Shown here piece after piece: positions 25,384 to 34,233 of a stretch of DNA of 64,000 bases. Numbering within the stretch: the first letter of the stretch is position 1; each line of letters starts with the position of its first letter. The stretch spans positions 1-64,000 of the forward strand of contig CASFOP010000001.1 of the NCBI GenBank assembly GCA_949296525.1, read 5' to 3'. The notes beneath the pieces are model-generated. The model worked only from the letters and a program-made list of their open reading frames with translations. It was not told where the DNA came from and did not search any database. The DNA comes from an uncultured bacterium. GTDB lineage: Bacteria; Elusimicrobiota; Elusimicrobia; Elusimicrobiales; Elusimicrobiaceae. A program made the translations under genes and the position numbers.

Positions 25384-26214
25384 ATGTCTGTTTACATTCT
25401 TCTTTTACTGGCGGCGGCGGCCGCCGCGGTTTATGTGGGTGTTTCGCGGCCGGCGCGTTTAAAACGCCTGGCCAAACGCACCGGCGGGACATTCTGCCGC
25501 AAACGGACCGATCTATTAACTCCCCAAAACGCCAACCGGCTGGAAATTTTTTCTTCTTTTGTTTGTTCTTTTAACAATGTCATCACACGCAAAGAAGGCT
25601 TTGCTTTTACCCGCCTGGCCGACATGGCGGCACAGGATGAAAACGGCAACCCTCTGCCCGCTTTTACCGTATTTTCAGCGGAATGTTTTACGGGAGGGAT
25701 TCCCGCACTGAAAATCGCGCCGGCGGAAAGCCCTTTTTGCCGCAGCCGCTTCACCGCCGTCAAGACCAAAGACGAAGACATCAATGCGGCCTATCGCATT
25801 TTTCTTTCCGCGCCGCAAGCGGCGCGCCTGCTGACCGCTTCGCTTCAGCAGCTATTGAAACGGCAGACGGATATGTATGTGGAAATATATGACAATGCTT
25901 TTGTATACCACGAAGGACGGCAGGTGCCGCCCGGGGAAGCGGAGGATTTCCGTCTGCGAGCGACAAGAGTGCTGGCGGAACTGACAAAAGAGGAACGACA
26001 AACTCCGCCCGCTCAGGCGCAACGTGCAGTCAAAATACCGGAAGAACTCCCGGATGCGAAAGTGTTGGCACTGCTGGCCGCAGCCCGGCCCGTACCACAA
26101 GCACCAACCGCCCAAAACGCCGGTTTCAGCATATGGAAGGCAGTTATTTTATTGCTCATTTTACTGGCGCTTCCGGCACTTGCCTATTATATCAGTCAGA
26201 ATATGCCCCACTAA
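25384..26214 (+). CDS. Two-helix membrane protein, function unknown
   Basis: 276 aa with a hydrophobic helix at each end (about 2-20 and 248-270). The part between is mixed alpha/beta, with a motif KRTGGTFCRKR near 30. The topology suggests that the middle domain lies in the cytoplasm or periplasm with both helices anchoring it. No family recognised with confidence. Some resemblance to DUF3137-type proteins exists only in layout. AGGGG precedes the ATG. A terminator follows that overlaps the stop codon of the convergent peptidase gene. Confidence 0.65.
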   Translation: MSVYILLLLAAAAAAVYVGVSRPARLKRLAKRTGGTFCRKRTDLLTPQNANRLEIFSSFVCSFNNVITRKEGFAFTRLADMAAQDENGNPLPAFTVFSAECFTGGIPALKIAPAESPFCRSRFTAVKTKDEDINAAYRIFLSAPQAARLLTASLQQLLKRQTDMYVEIYDNAFVYHEGRQVPPGEAEDFRLRATRVLAELTKEERQTPPAQAQRAVKIPEELPDAKVLALLAAARPVPQAPTAQNAGFSIWKAVILLLILLALPALAYYISQNMPH

Positions 26215-26224
26215 ATGATTATAC

Positions 26225-26254
26225 AAGAACCCCGCCTGCAGGCGGGGTTCTTTT
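26225..26254. terminator. Bidirectional terminator
   Basis: AAGAACCCCGCC, loop TGCA, GGCGGGGTTCTTTT between convergent genes. It touches the stop codon of the M3 peptidase gene (26253-26255). Confidence 0.85.
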
Positions 26255-28304
26255 AATGTTCGGTCACTCCCAAACTTTTTAAAAACGCTTTATTATTATA
26301 CGGTCTGCCCAAGAAAGCTTCCACCATTTCATTTTCATCCTTGGCCGTACCGGGCGTATAAATATACCGGCGCAGTTTGGCGCCGAGCTCTTCATTAAAC
26401 AGGCCCTGCTGCTCAAACTGGGCAAAAATATCTTCCGCAATAACCAAAGACCACGCATACACATAATATCCCACATCATACGGGTCGGTCAGACTCATAA
26501 TATGGCCAAAGCTGGCCTGCGGACAGGTACCTTTGGTCATAGGCGTACCTGTAATTTGTTCCATAAGCTGGCCATAGAGCTTTGTAGTGTTTACGCGTTT
26601 ATTGGCCGTGTGGGCGTCTACGTCAAACTGACCCAAAAAGTTTTGGCGCAAAAAGGCCGTCGCTTCCCCCGCACGGCGGGAACGCACCAACGCGGAAATC
26701 AAATCATCCGGCAAAGGATCTCCCGTCTGATAATGGGCGGAAATATTTTTAAGCACCTGCGGCTGCCAGGCCCAGTTTTCCAACAGCTGGGAATGGGTCT
26801 CTATATAATCCCAGGCCACATTGTCCCCGGTCAGGCTGGCATAGCGCGACGTTGCCAAAGACATTTGCAGCACATGGCCGAACTCATGGAACAGCGTTTC
26901 CACGTCGCTGTGCGTCAGCAGGGCGGGCAGGCCGCCGCCGGCGGGCGTAAAATTGGCCGCGATGACAACGGACGGGATTTGATAAGAGCCGTCCGGCTTT
27001 TGGAAACGGTCCACAAAGCTCCATGTGGCGGCATGGGTATATTTGCCGTCACGCGGATACGCGTCCAAATAAAAATAGGAAATAATTTCCCCGCTCTTTT
27101 TATCTTTGATGACATACGTCTGCACATCTTTATGCCAGGCGGGCAGGGCGGCGGGTTCAAACGTCAGCCCGAACAGCGGGCCAAATGTATCAAACATCCC
27201 GGCAATCACCTTATCCGCCGGGAAATATTCTTTGATTTTCTCATCGTCCACGGCATATTTCCGCTTTTTGTACTGGTTGGCCCAGTAAGCCGTTTCCCAG
27301 GCGTTCAGGGTTTGGCTCTCTTCGCCAGTCATTTCTTTTTTAAGTGCCAGGTATTCTTTCATTTCCGCATCGGCCAGCGGGCGGATCTGTTTTTCCAAGT
27401 CTTTCAAAAACGCTTCCAAATTTTCATAATTTTGGGCCATGCGCGCGGGCAGCACATAATCGGGATATTTTTCATAGCCCAGCAGCCGGGCAGTTTTGGA
27501 ACGCAGGAGCAGCGTGTCTTCCAACAGTTTTACATTTTCCTTGCCGCCGCGACGGGCAAATTTGGTTTGCAGGGCTTTGCGGGCGGCCTCGTTTGTGGCA
27601 TTGGCCATAAACGGGTTATAATCGGGGTATTTTAACGTAACAATATAGTTACCGTCCTCCGCACGGGCCAGGCGGCCGATATAGGTTTCTTCCATACCGT
27701 CCAGCTCCCGGCGGGTCAGCTCCAGCTGATCTTGGTAATTGTTTAAATTCACGTTGTAACGCGTGATTTTATCCAAACGCTCAGAATTAAGTTTAACGAA
27801 TTTTTTGAGATCTTTGTCCGAAAGCCCCATGCCGTTTCGTTCAAACTTCACCAGCCATTTGTCCAGCATGCGCTGCTGTTCTTCGTCCAAAGCGGGTTTG
27901 GTGTCTGCATATTCTTTCAGTGCGCGGTATACGTCGCGCCGGGTAAAAAAATCCGTCTTGACGCGGCTGCCTTTGGTTTCCAGCTCCGCTGCGGCGGCGC
28001 GGACGCCTGCATCCTCATGAAAATAAGCCAGCAGGGACAAAGCCTTGGGGACAAACCAATAATTGGTATAGGCGTTTTCCACCGCCAGCGCGGTGTTTTC
28101 AAAATTCCGCTCCGCAGGCGGCACGGCCGTAACGGCGGAGAGGTTTTCTTCCAGCTCCGCGCGGGCCTGTTCTTCCAGGGCGGTCAATTCCGCCGGCGTA
28201 TAATTAAAACGCAACAAACCGTTTTCAAACAGTTTGTCATATGCCCCGCCGAACAGGGCACAGGGTAAAGAAAATACGGCCAAACCGGTTACTATTTTTT
28301 TCAT
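26253..28304 (-). CDS. M3-family oligopeptidase (secreted, Dcp/OpdA-like)
   Basis: Zinc metallo-oligopeptidase of 683 aa. The active-site HEFGH (about residue 470) and the distal Glu segment are present, and the C-terminal catalytic domain is complete. I set the start at 28304 (MKKIVTGLAVF). There a TATAAT ends exactly 6 bases upstream, and the protein then begins with a good signal peptide ending ALFGG. The ATG-like start 45 bases further upstream lies before this promoter and would bury the signal. Export to the periplasm is therefore predicted, like Dcp-like peptidases of some other bacteria. It degrades short peptides, probably for nutrition. Confidence 0.92.
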   Translation of the reverse strand: MKKIVTGLAVFSLPCALFGGAYDKLFENGLLRFNYTPAELTALEEQARAELEENLSAVTAVPPAERNFENTALAVENAYTNYWFVPKALSLLAYFHEDAGVRAAAAELETKGSRVKTDFFTRRDVYRALKEYADTKPALDEEQQRMLDKWLVKFERNGMGLSDKDLKKFVKLNSERLDKITRYNVNLNNYQDQLELTRRELDGMEETYIGRLARAEDGNYIVTLKYPDYNPFMANATNEAARKALQTKFARRGGKENVKLLEDTLLLRSKTARLLGYEKYPDYVLPARMAQNYENLEAFLKDLEKQIRPLADAEMKEYLALKKEMTGEESQTLNAWETAYWANQYKKRKYAVDDEKIKEYFPADKVIAGMFDTFGPLFGLTFEPAALPAWHKDVQTYVIKDKKSGEIISYFYLDAYPRDGKYTHAATWSFVDRFQKPDGSYQIPSVVIAANFTPAGGGLPALLTHSDVETLFHEFGHVLQMSLATSRYASLTGDNVAWDYIETHSQLLENWAWQPQVLKNISAHYQTGDPLPDDLISALVRSRRAGEATAFLRQNFLGQFDVDAHTANKRVNTTKLYGQLMEQITGTPMTKGTCPQASFGHIMSLTDPYDVGYYVYAWSLVIAEDIFAQFEQQGLFNEELGAKLRRYIYTPGTAKDENEMVEAFLGRPYNNKAFLKSLGVTEH

Positions 28305-28310
28305 AGATAA

Positions 28311-28316
28311 ATTATA
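28311..28316 (-). promoter_or_regulatory. -10 of a leaderless promoter (M3 peptidase)
   Basis: On the minus strand TATAAT ends exactly 6 bases before the ATG at 28304. There is no Shine-Dalgarno. It decides the start codon. Confidence 0.62.
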
Positions 28317-28487
28317 GAAAAGTTGGGGGCGAGACAAAAATCCGCTCATTGCCCGGAGAGGGATTTACCGGCCCGCGGCGGGCATACCGGATAACGGCCC
28401 GGAGGATGTGAAACCCGTCCCGAAGGGAAGAAAGTTTGCTGCGGCTTCCCGGCGGGCGCGGGTCATACACCCCTTTCCATCCTTCAA

Positions 28488-28519
28488 CAAAACTCCCCCG
28501 GCATGGAGCGCTGGGGGAG
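28488..28519 (-). terminator. Terminator of the repeat-prepilin gene
   Basis: The stem CTCCCCC/GGGGGAG with a 13-base loop is followed on the minus strand by TTTTGTT. Confidence 0.7.
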
Positions 28520-28541
28520 GCATAACCTGCATCTTTACGAT

Positions 28542-31229
28542 TTATGACGGATCTACACAGTCTTGTGAACAGGAGACATACGTAAACGAAGCAGTCATAC
28601 TGTTCAGATTATATATTGTGCCGTTTTCAATATACACCAGGCTCCCGTTGCGGCAGGTAAGGCTGCTGGCCGATACCGTCTTTGACCCCGCGGAGCTGGA
28701 CACGATTGCCCGGAGGTTGGTGGCCGACACCGTACACGTTGAGAACGGGCAGGAAGATGCGCTGACACTGCCGCGGCAGCGCGCTTGCCCCGGATAGGCC
28801 AGCGTACTCAGGTTTGGCAGGGTACACCCACGGACGGTAACCCCGCCCGTGCCCGACTGTCTGCGAACGGAATACTTGCAACATCTGCCGCTGGAAGAAT
28901 TATACACATACCCGGACGGGCAGCTTCCGCCTTCGCAGGCGCCCCAGGCACCCCAGGCGCAGTTGGTGCAGGTACGTGTTTGCGTGCCCTTACCCGTTAC
29001 GCCGCAGGAACGGCTTTCCTTCTGCCCGCTCCAGCAGGCCCCATCCGGCAACACGCAGGTTCCGGCAGAGGAAATCCACCGTCCCGTAGATTCCTGGCAG
29101 GAATAGCTAATTTTCATCGTACCGCAGCCGCAGGCCTGTTCATAATCATCCGGTTTGGTGGAAGGATCGCACGAGGAGCCCGTACATTCTTGAAGCGTCT
29201 TGCTGCAGCTGCCCCAGGAACCGGTCCTCCATGTTCCCGTGGCAGTATCGCAGGTGACGCTGCGCGTCTGTGTTCCGCAAGTATTGCACGTTTGACTTTC
29301 CGCCGGTTTGCTGGATTCAGTGCATTCTTTAGCGGAACATTCCTCTAATGTCTTACTGCAGGTGCTCCACTGGCTTGTTATCCATGTACCCGTCAGTGAA
29401 TTACAGGTAACTTTGCGCGTCTGCATGCCGCATTTATTGCATTCCCGGGCTTCTGCCGGTTTGGAGGATTCATCGCACTCTTGGCAATCTCCCACGCTGC
29501 AGGTGCCCCAGCTGCCGGTCTGCCAGCCCCCCGTCAAGGGATCACAGGTTACACTGCGGGTTCTGTTCCCCTGATTATTACAGCCGCAGGCTTCGCTTTC
29601 CTCAGGCTTATTGGCCGCACTGCACTCTTTACATTCGCCGACCGTACATCTTGTCCATTCTCCCGTATTCCAGTTACCTGTCCGCTGGTCACAGGTTACG
29701 CTGCGGCTTTGCGTCCCTTCATTGTTACACCCGCAGGTCCGCGCCTCTTCCGGCCTGTCTGCCGCATTACATTCCTGACAATCATTAATACTGCACGCAC
29801 TCCAACTGTCCGTAATCCATTTTCCCGTCTTTTGGTCGCAGGTCACGCTGCGCGTGCGGGTGCCCTCATTATTGCAGCCGCAAGCCTCGCTTTCCGCAGG
29901 CTTGGAAGAAGAGGGGCATTCTTGACAATCATTAATGCTGCACGCACTCCAACTGTCCGTAATCCATTTTCCCGTCTTTTGGTCGCAGGTTACGCTGCGC
30001 GTGCGGGTGCCCTCATTATTGCAGCCGCAGGACTCGCTTTCCGCAGGTTTGGAAGAAGCGGGGCATTCCTGACAATCATTAATGCTGCACGCACTCCAAC
30101 TGTCCGTGATCCAATTTCCCGTTTTCTGGTCACAGGTTACGCTGCGCGTACGGGTGCCTTCGTTATTGCAGCCGCAGGACTCGCTTTCCGCAGGCTTATT
30201 GGCAGCACTGCACTCCTGACAATCGTTAATACTGCAAGCGCCCCAACTGCCCGTATCCCAGTTACCCGTCTTTCGGTCGCAGGTTACGCTACGCGTACGG
30301 GTACCTTCATTATTGCAACCGCAAGCCTCACTGGTTGCAGGCTTGGAAGAGGCGGAACACTCCTGACATGCGCCTATACTGCAGGCACTCCAACTGCCCG
30401 TAGTCCATCCGCCCGTCAAAGGATCGCAGCTCACACTGCGCGTGCGGGTGCCTTCGTTATTGCAGCCGCAAGCTTCACTTTCCGCGGGTTTGGATGAGGC
30501 GGAACATTCTTTGCACGCACCCACGCTGCAAGAACCCCAGCTGCCCGTAGTCCATGCACCCGTAAAGGGATTGCACGACACGCTGCGCGTGCGGGTGCCC
30601 TCATTATTGCAGCCGCAGGCCTCACTGGAAGAAGGGCGGGAAGAAGAAGAACAGCTCTTACAATCTTCCACGCTGCAGGCACTCCAGCCGCCCCACTGCC
30701 CCGTATTGCTGTCACAGCTGCGGGACTGCGTTCCCGTGTTTTGGCATCCGCAGGAACGGCTGGACGAACCGGTGCATTCAATATCCGCCGCACATTCATC
30801 CGCCACCAGCGTGCTGCCGCAGGACGGATAATCCTTATTTAGCTTGCTGCAGTAACTGCCCTCACAGCACAGCTGCCCGTCCTTATAAGAAAGCATTTTG
30901 ATTACATAGTCTTTGCCGGAGGACTGCGCCTGCATCCCCCGGCCGTTTAAGGTATATTCATAATTGGCACTGCTCGCCACGCGCCCTGAATTGCTCTGCA
31001 AAGAAGAAGCCACCGGTAAAGAGTCAAACTTTAAACTGTACTCATCGCCGAAAGTACACCGTTTTTCCTGTTCCGTCCTCACTGCGGAAAGCATATTTTC
31101 CGCTTCCGCCGTCTTACGCGTTTCCAGCACGCGCGTAAACTTCGGCACCGCCACCGTGGCCAATGTGCCCAGTACGATGACAACAACCAGCAGTTCCGTC
31201 AGTGTAAAAGCCCTCTTTTTTGAAAGCAT
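28542..31229 (-). CDS. Giant prepilin-like protein with tandem thrombospondin-like Cys repeats
   Basis: 895 aa. The N-terminus is a class III prepilin leader: KKRAFTLTELLVVVIVLG, with Ala at -1, Phe +1 and Glu +5. A pilin-like stalk and head run to about residue 150. Thirteen Cys-rich units then follow (about 152-775). Eight of them (194-585) are exactly 49 residues, with CGCNNEGTRTRSV, a TG.W.T..W..CS segment and C.EC. This W..CS..C..GTRTR.V.C pattern resembles thrombospondin type 1 repeats. A 120-residue Cys-containing C-terminal domain has no repeat. The size is five to six times that of a normal pilin. It may be a tip adhesin or minor pilin displayed on type IV pili, stabilised by disulfides. 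A GGAGGG site precedes the ATG. Confidence 0.82.
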   Translation of the reverse strand: MLSKKRAFTLTELLVVVIVLGTLATVAVPKFTRVLETRKTAEAENMLSAVRTEQEKRCTFGDEYSLKFDSLPVASSLQSNSGRVASSANYEYTLNGRGMQAQSSGKDYVIKMLSYKDGQLCCEGSYCSKLNKDYPSCGSTLVADECAADIECTGSSSRSCGCQNTGTQSRSCDSNTGQWGGWSACSVEDCKSCSSSSRPSSSEACGCNNEGTRTRSVSCNPFTGAWTTGSWGSCSVGACKECSASSKPAESEACGCNNEGTRTRSVSCDPLTGGWTTGSWSACSIGACQECSASSKPATSEACGCNNEGTRTRSVTCDRKTGNWDTGSWGACSINDCQECSAANKPAESESCGCNNEGTRTRSVTCDQKTGNWITDSWSACSINDCQECPASSKPAESESCGCNNEGTRTRSVTCDQKTGKWITDSWSACSINDCQECPSSSKPAESEACGCNNEGTRTRSVTCDQKTGKWITDSWSACSINDCQECNAADRPEEARTCGCNNEGTQSRSVTCDQRTGNWNTGEWTRCTVGECKECSAANKPEESEACGCNNQGNRTRSVTCDPLTGGWQTGSWGTCSVGDCQECDESSKPAEARECNKCGMQTRKVTCNSLTGTWITSQWSTCSKTLEECSAKECTESSKPAESQTCNTCGTQTRSVTCDTATGTWRTGSWGSCSKTLQECTGSSCDPSTKPDDYEQACGCGTMKISYSCQESTGRWISSAGTCVLPDGACWSGQKESRSCGVTGKGTQTRTCTNCAWGAWGACEGGSCPSGYVYNSSSGRCCKYSVRRQSGTGGVTVRGCTLPNLSTLAYPGQARCRGSVSASSCPFSTCTVSATNLRAIVSSSAGSKTVSASSLTCRNGSLVYIENGTIYNLNSMTASFTYVSCSQDCVDPS
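29475..30650 (-). repeat. Eight 147-bp tandem repeats inside the prepilin gene
   Basis: The eight 49-codon units are in register without indels. For example the string TGACAATC recurs at 29923 and 30070, 147 bases apart. Units 5-7 are nearly identical at DNA level and the outer ones have diverged. This suggests recent expansion in the centre by slippage or unequal recombination. Copy number may vary between strains. Confidence 0.88.
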
Positions 31230-31412
31230 TATCCCTCCGCAAGGCTATATAAAACGCAGAATAAGGGCCCCGCAAAGCCCCCAAAACCATTAAATCCGCC
31301 AGGGGGCCGAAAACCCATTTCTAACTTAAATATAGCAAAAAAAACAAAGCAATATAATGATATCTTCGGAAAATCATCAAAAACAATCCAGCGGGCCCGC
31401 AGCCGGATTTCC

Positions 31413-31418
31413 TATAAT
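31413..31418 (+). promoter_or_regulatory. -10 of a leaderless promoter (ispH)
   Basis: TATAAT ends exactly 6 bases before the ATG at 31425. No Shine-Dalgarno is visible. Confidence 0.6.
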
Positions 31419-31424
31419 ATAAAT

Positions 31425-33113
31425 ATGGACAAAGACCAAGGCGTTACCGTTGCCAAATCGGCGGGATTTTGCCCGGGCGTAAAAGGGGCCATAGACAAAG
31501 TGCTGGAACTGGAAACATCCGGCAAAAAACCCATCTATACCCTCGGCCCGCTGATACACAATAAACAGGTTACCGACATGCTGGCGGCCAAACAGATTAC
31601 CTCTGTGGACAAACCCGAACAGGCCGCAGACAAAAAAGGCGTGCTGGTCATCCGCGCGCACGGCATTACGCCGGCCTTCCGCGCAGAAGTAATGCAAAGC
31701 GGTATGGAAGTGGTGGACGCCACCTGCCCGCTGGTCAAGCACGCCCACGACGTCATATCCAAATACGCCGCCAAAGGCTACCACACCGTTATCGTGGGTG
31801 ACGGCGGACACGCCGAGGTCATCGGCCTGTTAGGCTGTACACAGGGCAAAGGCGTGGTCGTGTCCGGACCGGAAGAAGCGGAAAAACTTCCCTCTTTTGA
31901 CAAAGTAAACGTCGTAGCGCAAACCACCCAAAAAGAAAGCGTTTTTGAAGCAACGGCGGAAATCATTAAGAAAAAATCAGCCGTGTGCCAAATTTCCAAC
32001 ACTATTTGTTTCCCGACCAAACAGCGCCAGAGTGAAACCATGCAACTGGCCCAAACGGCGGATTTGGTTATCGTAGTCGGCGGCAAACACAGCGCCAATA
32101 CCGCGCGTCTGGCTATGCTGTGCCGCGAGCTGGCCCCGCAGGTGCTGCACATAGAGACAGAAGCGGAGCTGACCCCGCAGCAGGTGCTGGGGCCCAAACA
32201 CATTTTTATTACCGCCGGCGCTTCCACACCCAACTGGGTCATAGACCAGGTGGCGGACTGGGTGCGCCAAACCCGTAAAAAAAGACACCAAAGCGCGGTC
32301 GGACTCATCCAGCGCACCTGGGCCAAGGCCGTTTCTTATTCTTTTTATACGGCTTTTGCCGCCATGGCACTGACCTATGTATGCATGAAGCTGGAAGGGC
32401 TGCACGCCCAATGGGCACCGCTGCTGTTTTCGTGGCTGTTTGTATTCAGTCTGACCACCGTCAACCGCGCCGCGGAAAACAAAACCCGCCCCGCCGGACG
32501 CCTGCCGGCCTGGGTAGGATATGCGGCCGCTTTGCTGGCATTGGCTGCGGCGGCTTTTATGGGGCTGCGCGTACTGCTGCTGTCTGCGGTATTTTTGGCA
32601 GCGGGGCTTTTATATCCGTTCCGGCATTTTTTCAAATCCAAATTGCTCTCTCTGCCGGGCACCAAAGACTTTTGCACCGCACTGGGCTGGGGTTTTACCT
32701 GTGCATTTCTGCCGGCCTTTGCCAACGGAATGATTTGGCGCAAAGCCCTGTATCTGGCGGTCTTCTATGCAGCGCTTCTGGTGTTTATGCGCTCGGTAAC
32801 GCTGGGTTTTACTTCGGCCAATAAAGATTTAATGATTGGCAAAGAAAGTTTTTATAAAGCCTTTGGCATCGGCATCACCAAGCTGGCCGTGGCCGTTTTG
32901 CTGACCGCGCTGACGGCAGTATTGGTTACGCTGCTGGTCATTACCTGGAAGCCCGCTTTGGTGGGAATGTTGCTCCTGGGCAACTTTTACACGATTTTTA
33001 TAGTAATATACTATTATAGCCATTCCGCTTCGCGCGGGGTGAAGGAAGAAACGCTGATTGACGGACAGTTTTTTGTGCTGTGGCTACTGGCGTGGTTTTC
33101 CCGTTTTATTTAA
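31425..33113 (+). CDS. ispH: IspH (HMBPP reductase) fused to a UbiA-like membrane domain
   Basis: 562 aa. Residues 1-285 are a complete IspH (LytB): cluster Cys at 16 (GFCPGVK), 101 (DATCPLV) and 195 (NTICFPTK), plus HNKQVTD, RAHGI, GHAEVIG, GGKHSANT and GASTPNW. It makes IPP and DMAPP from HMBPP, the last MEP-pathway step. Residues about 293-562 add about eight membrane helices resembling UbiA prenyltransferases (TTVNRAAENK, LLYPFRHFFKSKLLSLPGTKD, RSVTLGFTSANKDLMIGKES). The Asp-rich NDxxDxxxD motifs are not intact, so transferase activity is uncertain. IspH is normally a soluble single-domain protein of about 310 aa. The fusion could anchor it to the membrane next to prenyl chemistry. The downstream gene is pfkA with its own ribosome site. 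Confidence 0.86.
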   Translation: MDKDQGVTVAKSAGFCPGVKGAIDKVLELETSGKKPIYTLGPLIHNKQVTDMLAAKQITSVDKPEQAADKKGVLVIRAHGITPAFRAEVMQSGMEVVDATCPLVKHAHDVISKYAAKGYHTVIVGDGGHAEVIGLLGCTQGKGVVVSGPEEAEKLPSFDKVNVVAQTTQKESVFEATAEIIKKKSAVCQISNTICFPTKQRQSETMQLAQTADLVIVVGGKHSANTARLAMLCRELAPQVLHIETEAELTPQQVLGPKHIFITAGASTPNWVIDQVADWVRQTRKKRHQSAVGLIQRTWAKAVSYSFYTAFAAMALTYVCMKLEGLHAQWAPLLFSWLFVFSLTTVNRAAENKTRPAGRLPAWVGYAAALLALAAAAFMGLRVLLLSAVFLAAGLLYPFRHFFKSKLLSLPGTKDFCTALGWGFTCAFLPAFANGMIWRKALYLAVFYAALLVFMRSVTLGFTSANKDLMIGKESFYKAFGIGITKLAVAVLLTALTAVLVTLLVITWKPALVGMLLLGNFYTIFIVIYYYSHSASRGVKEETLIDGQFFVLWLLAWFSRFI

Positions 33114-33128
33114 ATTTCGGAGGGGAAT

Positions 33129-34229
33129 ATGAGCATTAAAAAAGTAGGCATTCTGACGGCGGGCGGAGACTGCCCGGGCCTCAATGCGGTAGTACGCGCA
33201 GTCAGCAAAAACGCTTTGCGCCACGGTGTAAAAGTATTGGGTTTTAAAAACGGGTTTGACGGTTTAGTCAGAAATGAATTTATTGAAATTGACGAACATG
33301 CCGTATCCGGCATTTTGACGCTGGGCGGCACCATTTTGGGCACCAGCAATCTGGCCAACCCGTTCCGCTACACGCTGCCGCCTTTCGGCACGCCGGAAGA
33401 GCCCAAAGATTTATCTTCCGTGGCCATGCACAATTTTAACACCAACGGGCTGGACGCTTTAATTGCTATCGGCGGCGACGGCACCCTGCACATGGCCCAG
33501 CAGTTTGTGGACATGGGCATGCCTGTCATCGGTATTCCCAAAACCATAGACAATGACCTCTCCTGCACGGATTTGACCTTTGGGTTTGACTCGGCCATGT
33601 CCGTCGCCACAGACGCAGTGGACCGCATACACACCACCGCCCAAAGCCACCACCGCGTGATGATTATTGAAACCATGGGTCGCTACGCAGGCTGGATTGC
33701 GCTGCGCTCGGCTATTGCCGGCGGTGGCGACATTGTGCTGATCCCGGAGATCCCGTACAACGAACAGGTCATTGTGGATTATATTTTGGACCGCCGCGCC
33801 AAAGGCAAAAATTTCAGCATTATCGTGGCCGCCGAAGGGGCCAAAAATGAAGCCGGGGAGCAGGCTGTCACGCGCACCGTGGCCGCCAGCACAGACCCCG
33901 TCCGCCTGGGAGGCATCGGCTTTAAAATCAGCAATATGGTGGAAGAAGCCTGCCGCGTGGAAAGCCGCGTGGTGGTGCTGGGGCACCTGCAGCGCGGCGG
34001 CACGCCGACGCCGTTTGACCGCTGGCTGTCCACGCGTTTCGGCGCGCGCGCCATGGATCTGGTGCTGGAAGGCAAATTCGGCTACATGGTGGCCTTGCAG
34101 GGGTTGGCTATCGGAGAATGCAAAATTGCGGATGCAATTTCCAAACTCAAACTGGTGGACCCCAACAGTGAAGAGGTCAAAACCGCACTGGAAGTGGGCA
34201 TGAGTTTCGGCTCGGCCCAAATCGGGTAA
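33129..34229 (+). CDS. pfkA: 6-phosphofructokinase
   Basis: 366 aa. Phosphorylates fructose-6-phosphate in glycolysis. Motifs: GGDCPGLNAVVRA, GGDGT (115-119), PKTIDND (137-143) with the catalytic Asp, and ETMGRYAGW. The phosphoryl-donor positions are Gly in GGDGT and Lys in PKTIDND. Published rules give Gly/Gly for classical ATP enzymes and Asp/Lys for PPi enzymes, so this Gly/Lys mixture points to ATP use but does not prove it. A strong GGAGGGG site precedes the ATG. It is 15 bases behind the ispH stop, and rlmB follows after 4 bases, so the three probably form one transcript. Confidence 0.94.
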   Translation: MSIKKVGILTAGGDCPGLNAVVRAVSKNALRHGVKVLGFKNGFDGLVRNEFIEIDEHAVSGILTLGGTILGTSNLANPFRYTLPPFGTPEEPKDLSSVAMHNFNTNGLDALIAIGGDGTLHMAQQFVDMGMPVIGIPKTIDNDLSCTDLTFGFDSAMSVATDAVDRIHTTAQSHHRVMIIETMGRYAGWIALRSAIAGGGDIVLIPEIPYNEQVIVDYILDRRAKGKNFSIIVAAEGAKNEAGEQAVTRTVAASTDPVRLGGIGFKISNMVEEACRVESRVVVLGHLQRGGTPTPFDRWLSTRFGARAMDLVLEGKFGYMVALQGLAIGECKIADAISKLKLVDPNSEEVKTALEVGMSFGSAQIG

Positions 34230-34233
34230 GAAC

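Noticed and set aside
26502-27635. 377-codon plus-strand frame opposite the M3 peptidase
   Set aside because: Antisense shadow of a clear metallopeptidase gene with the HEFGH motif on the minus strand.
29481-30497. 338-codon frame opposite the repeat-prepilin gene
   Set aside because: Its repeats only reflect the 147-bp tandem repeats of the real gene. No ribosome site or domain.
29475-30650. Possible CRISPR array
   Set aside because: The repeats are contiguous 147-bp coding units in frame without unique spacers.
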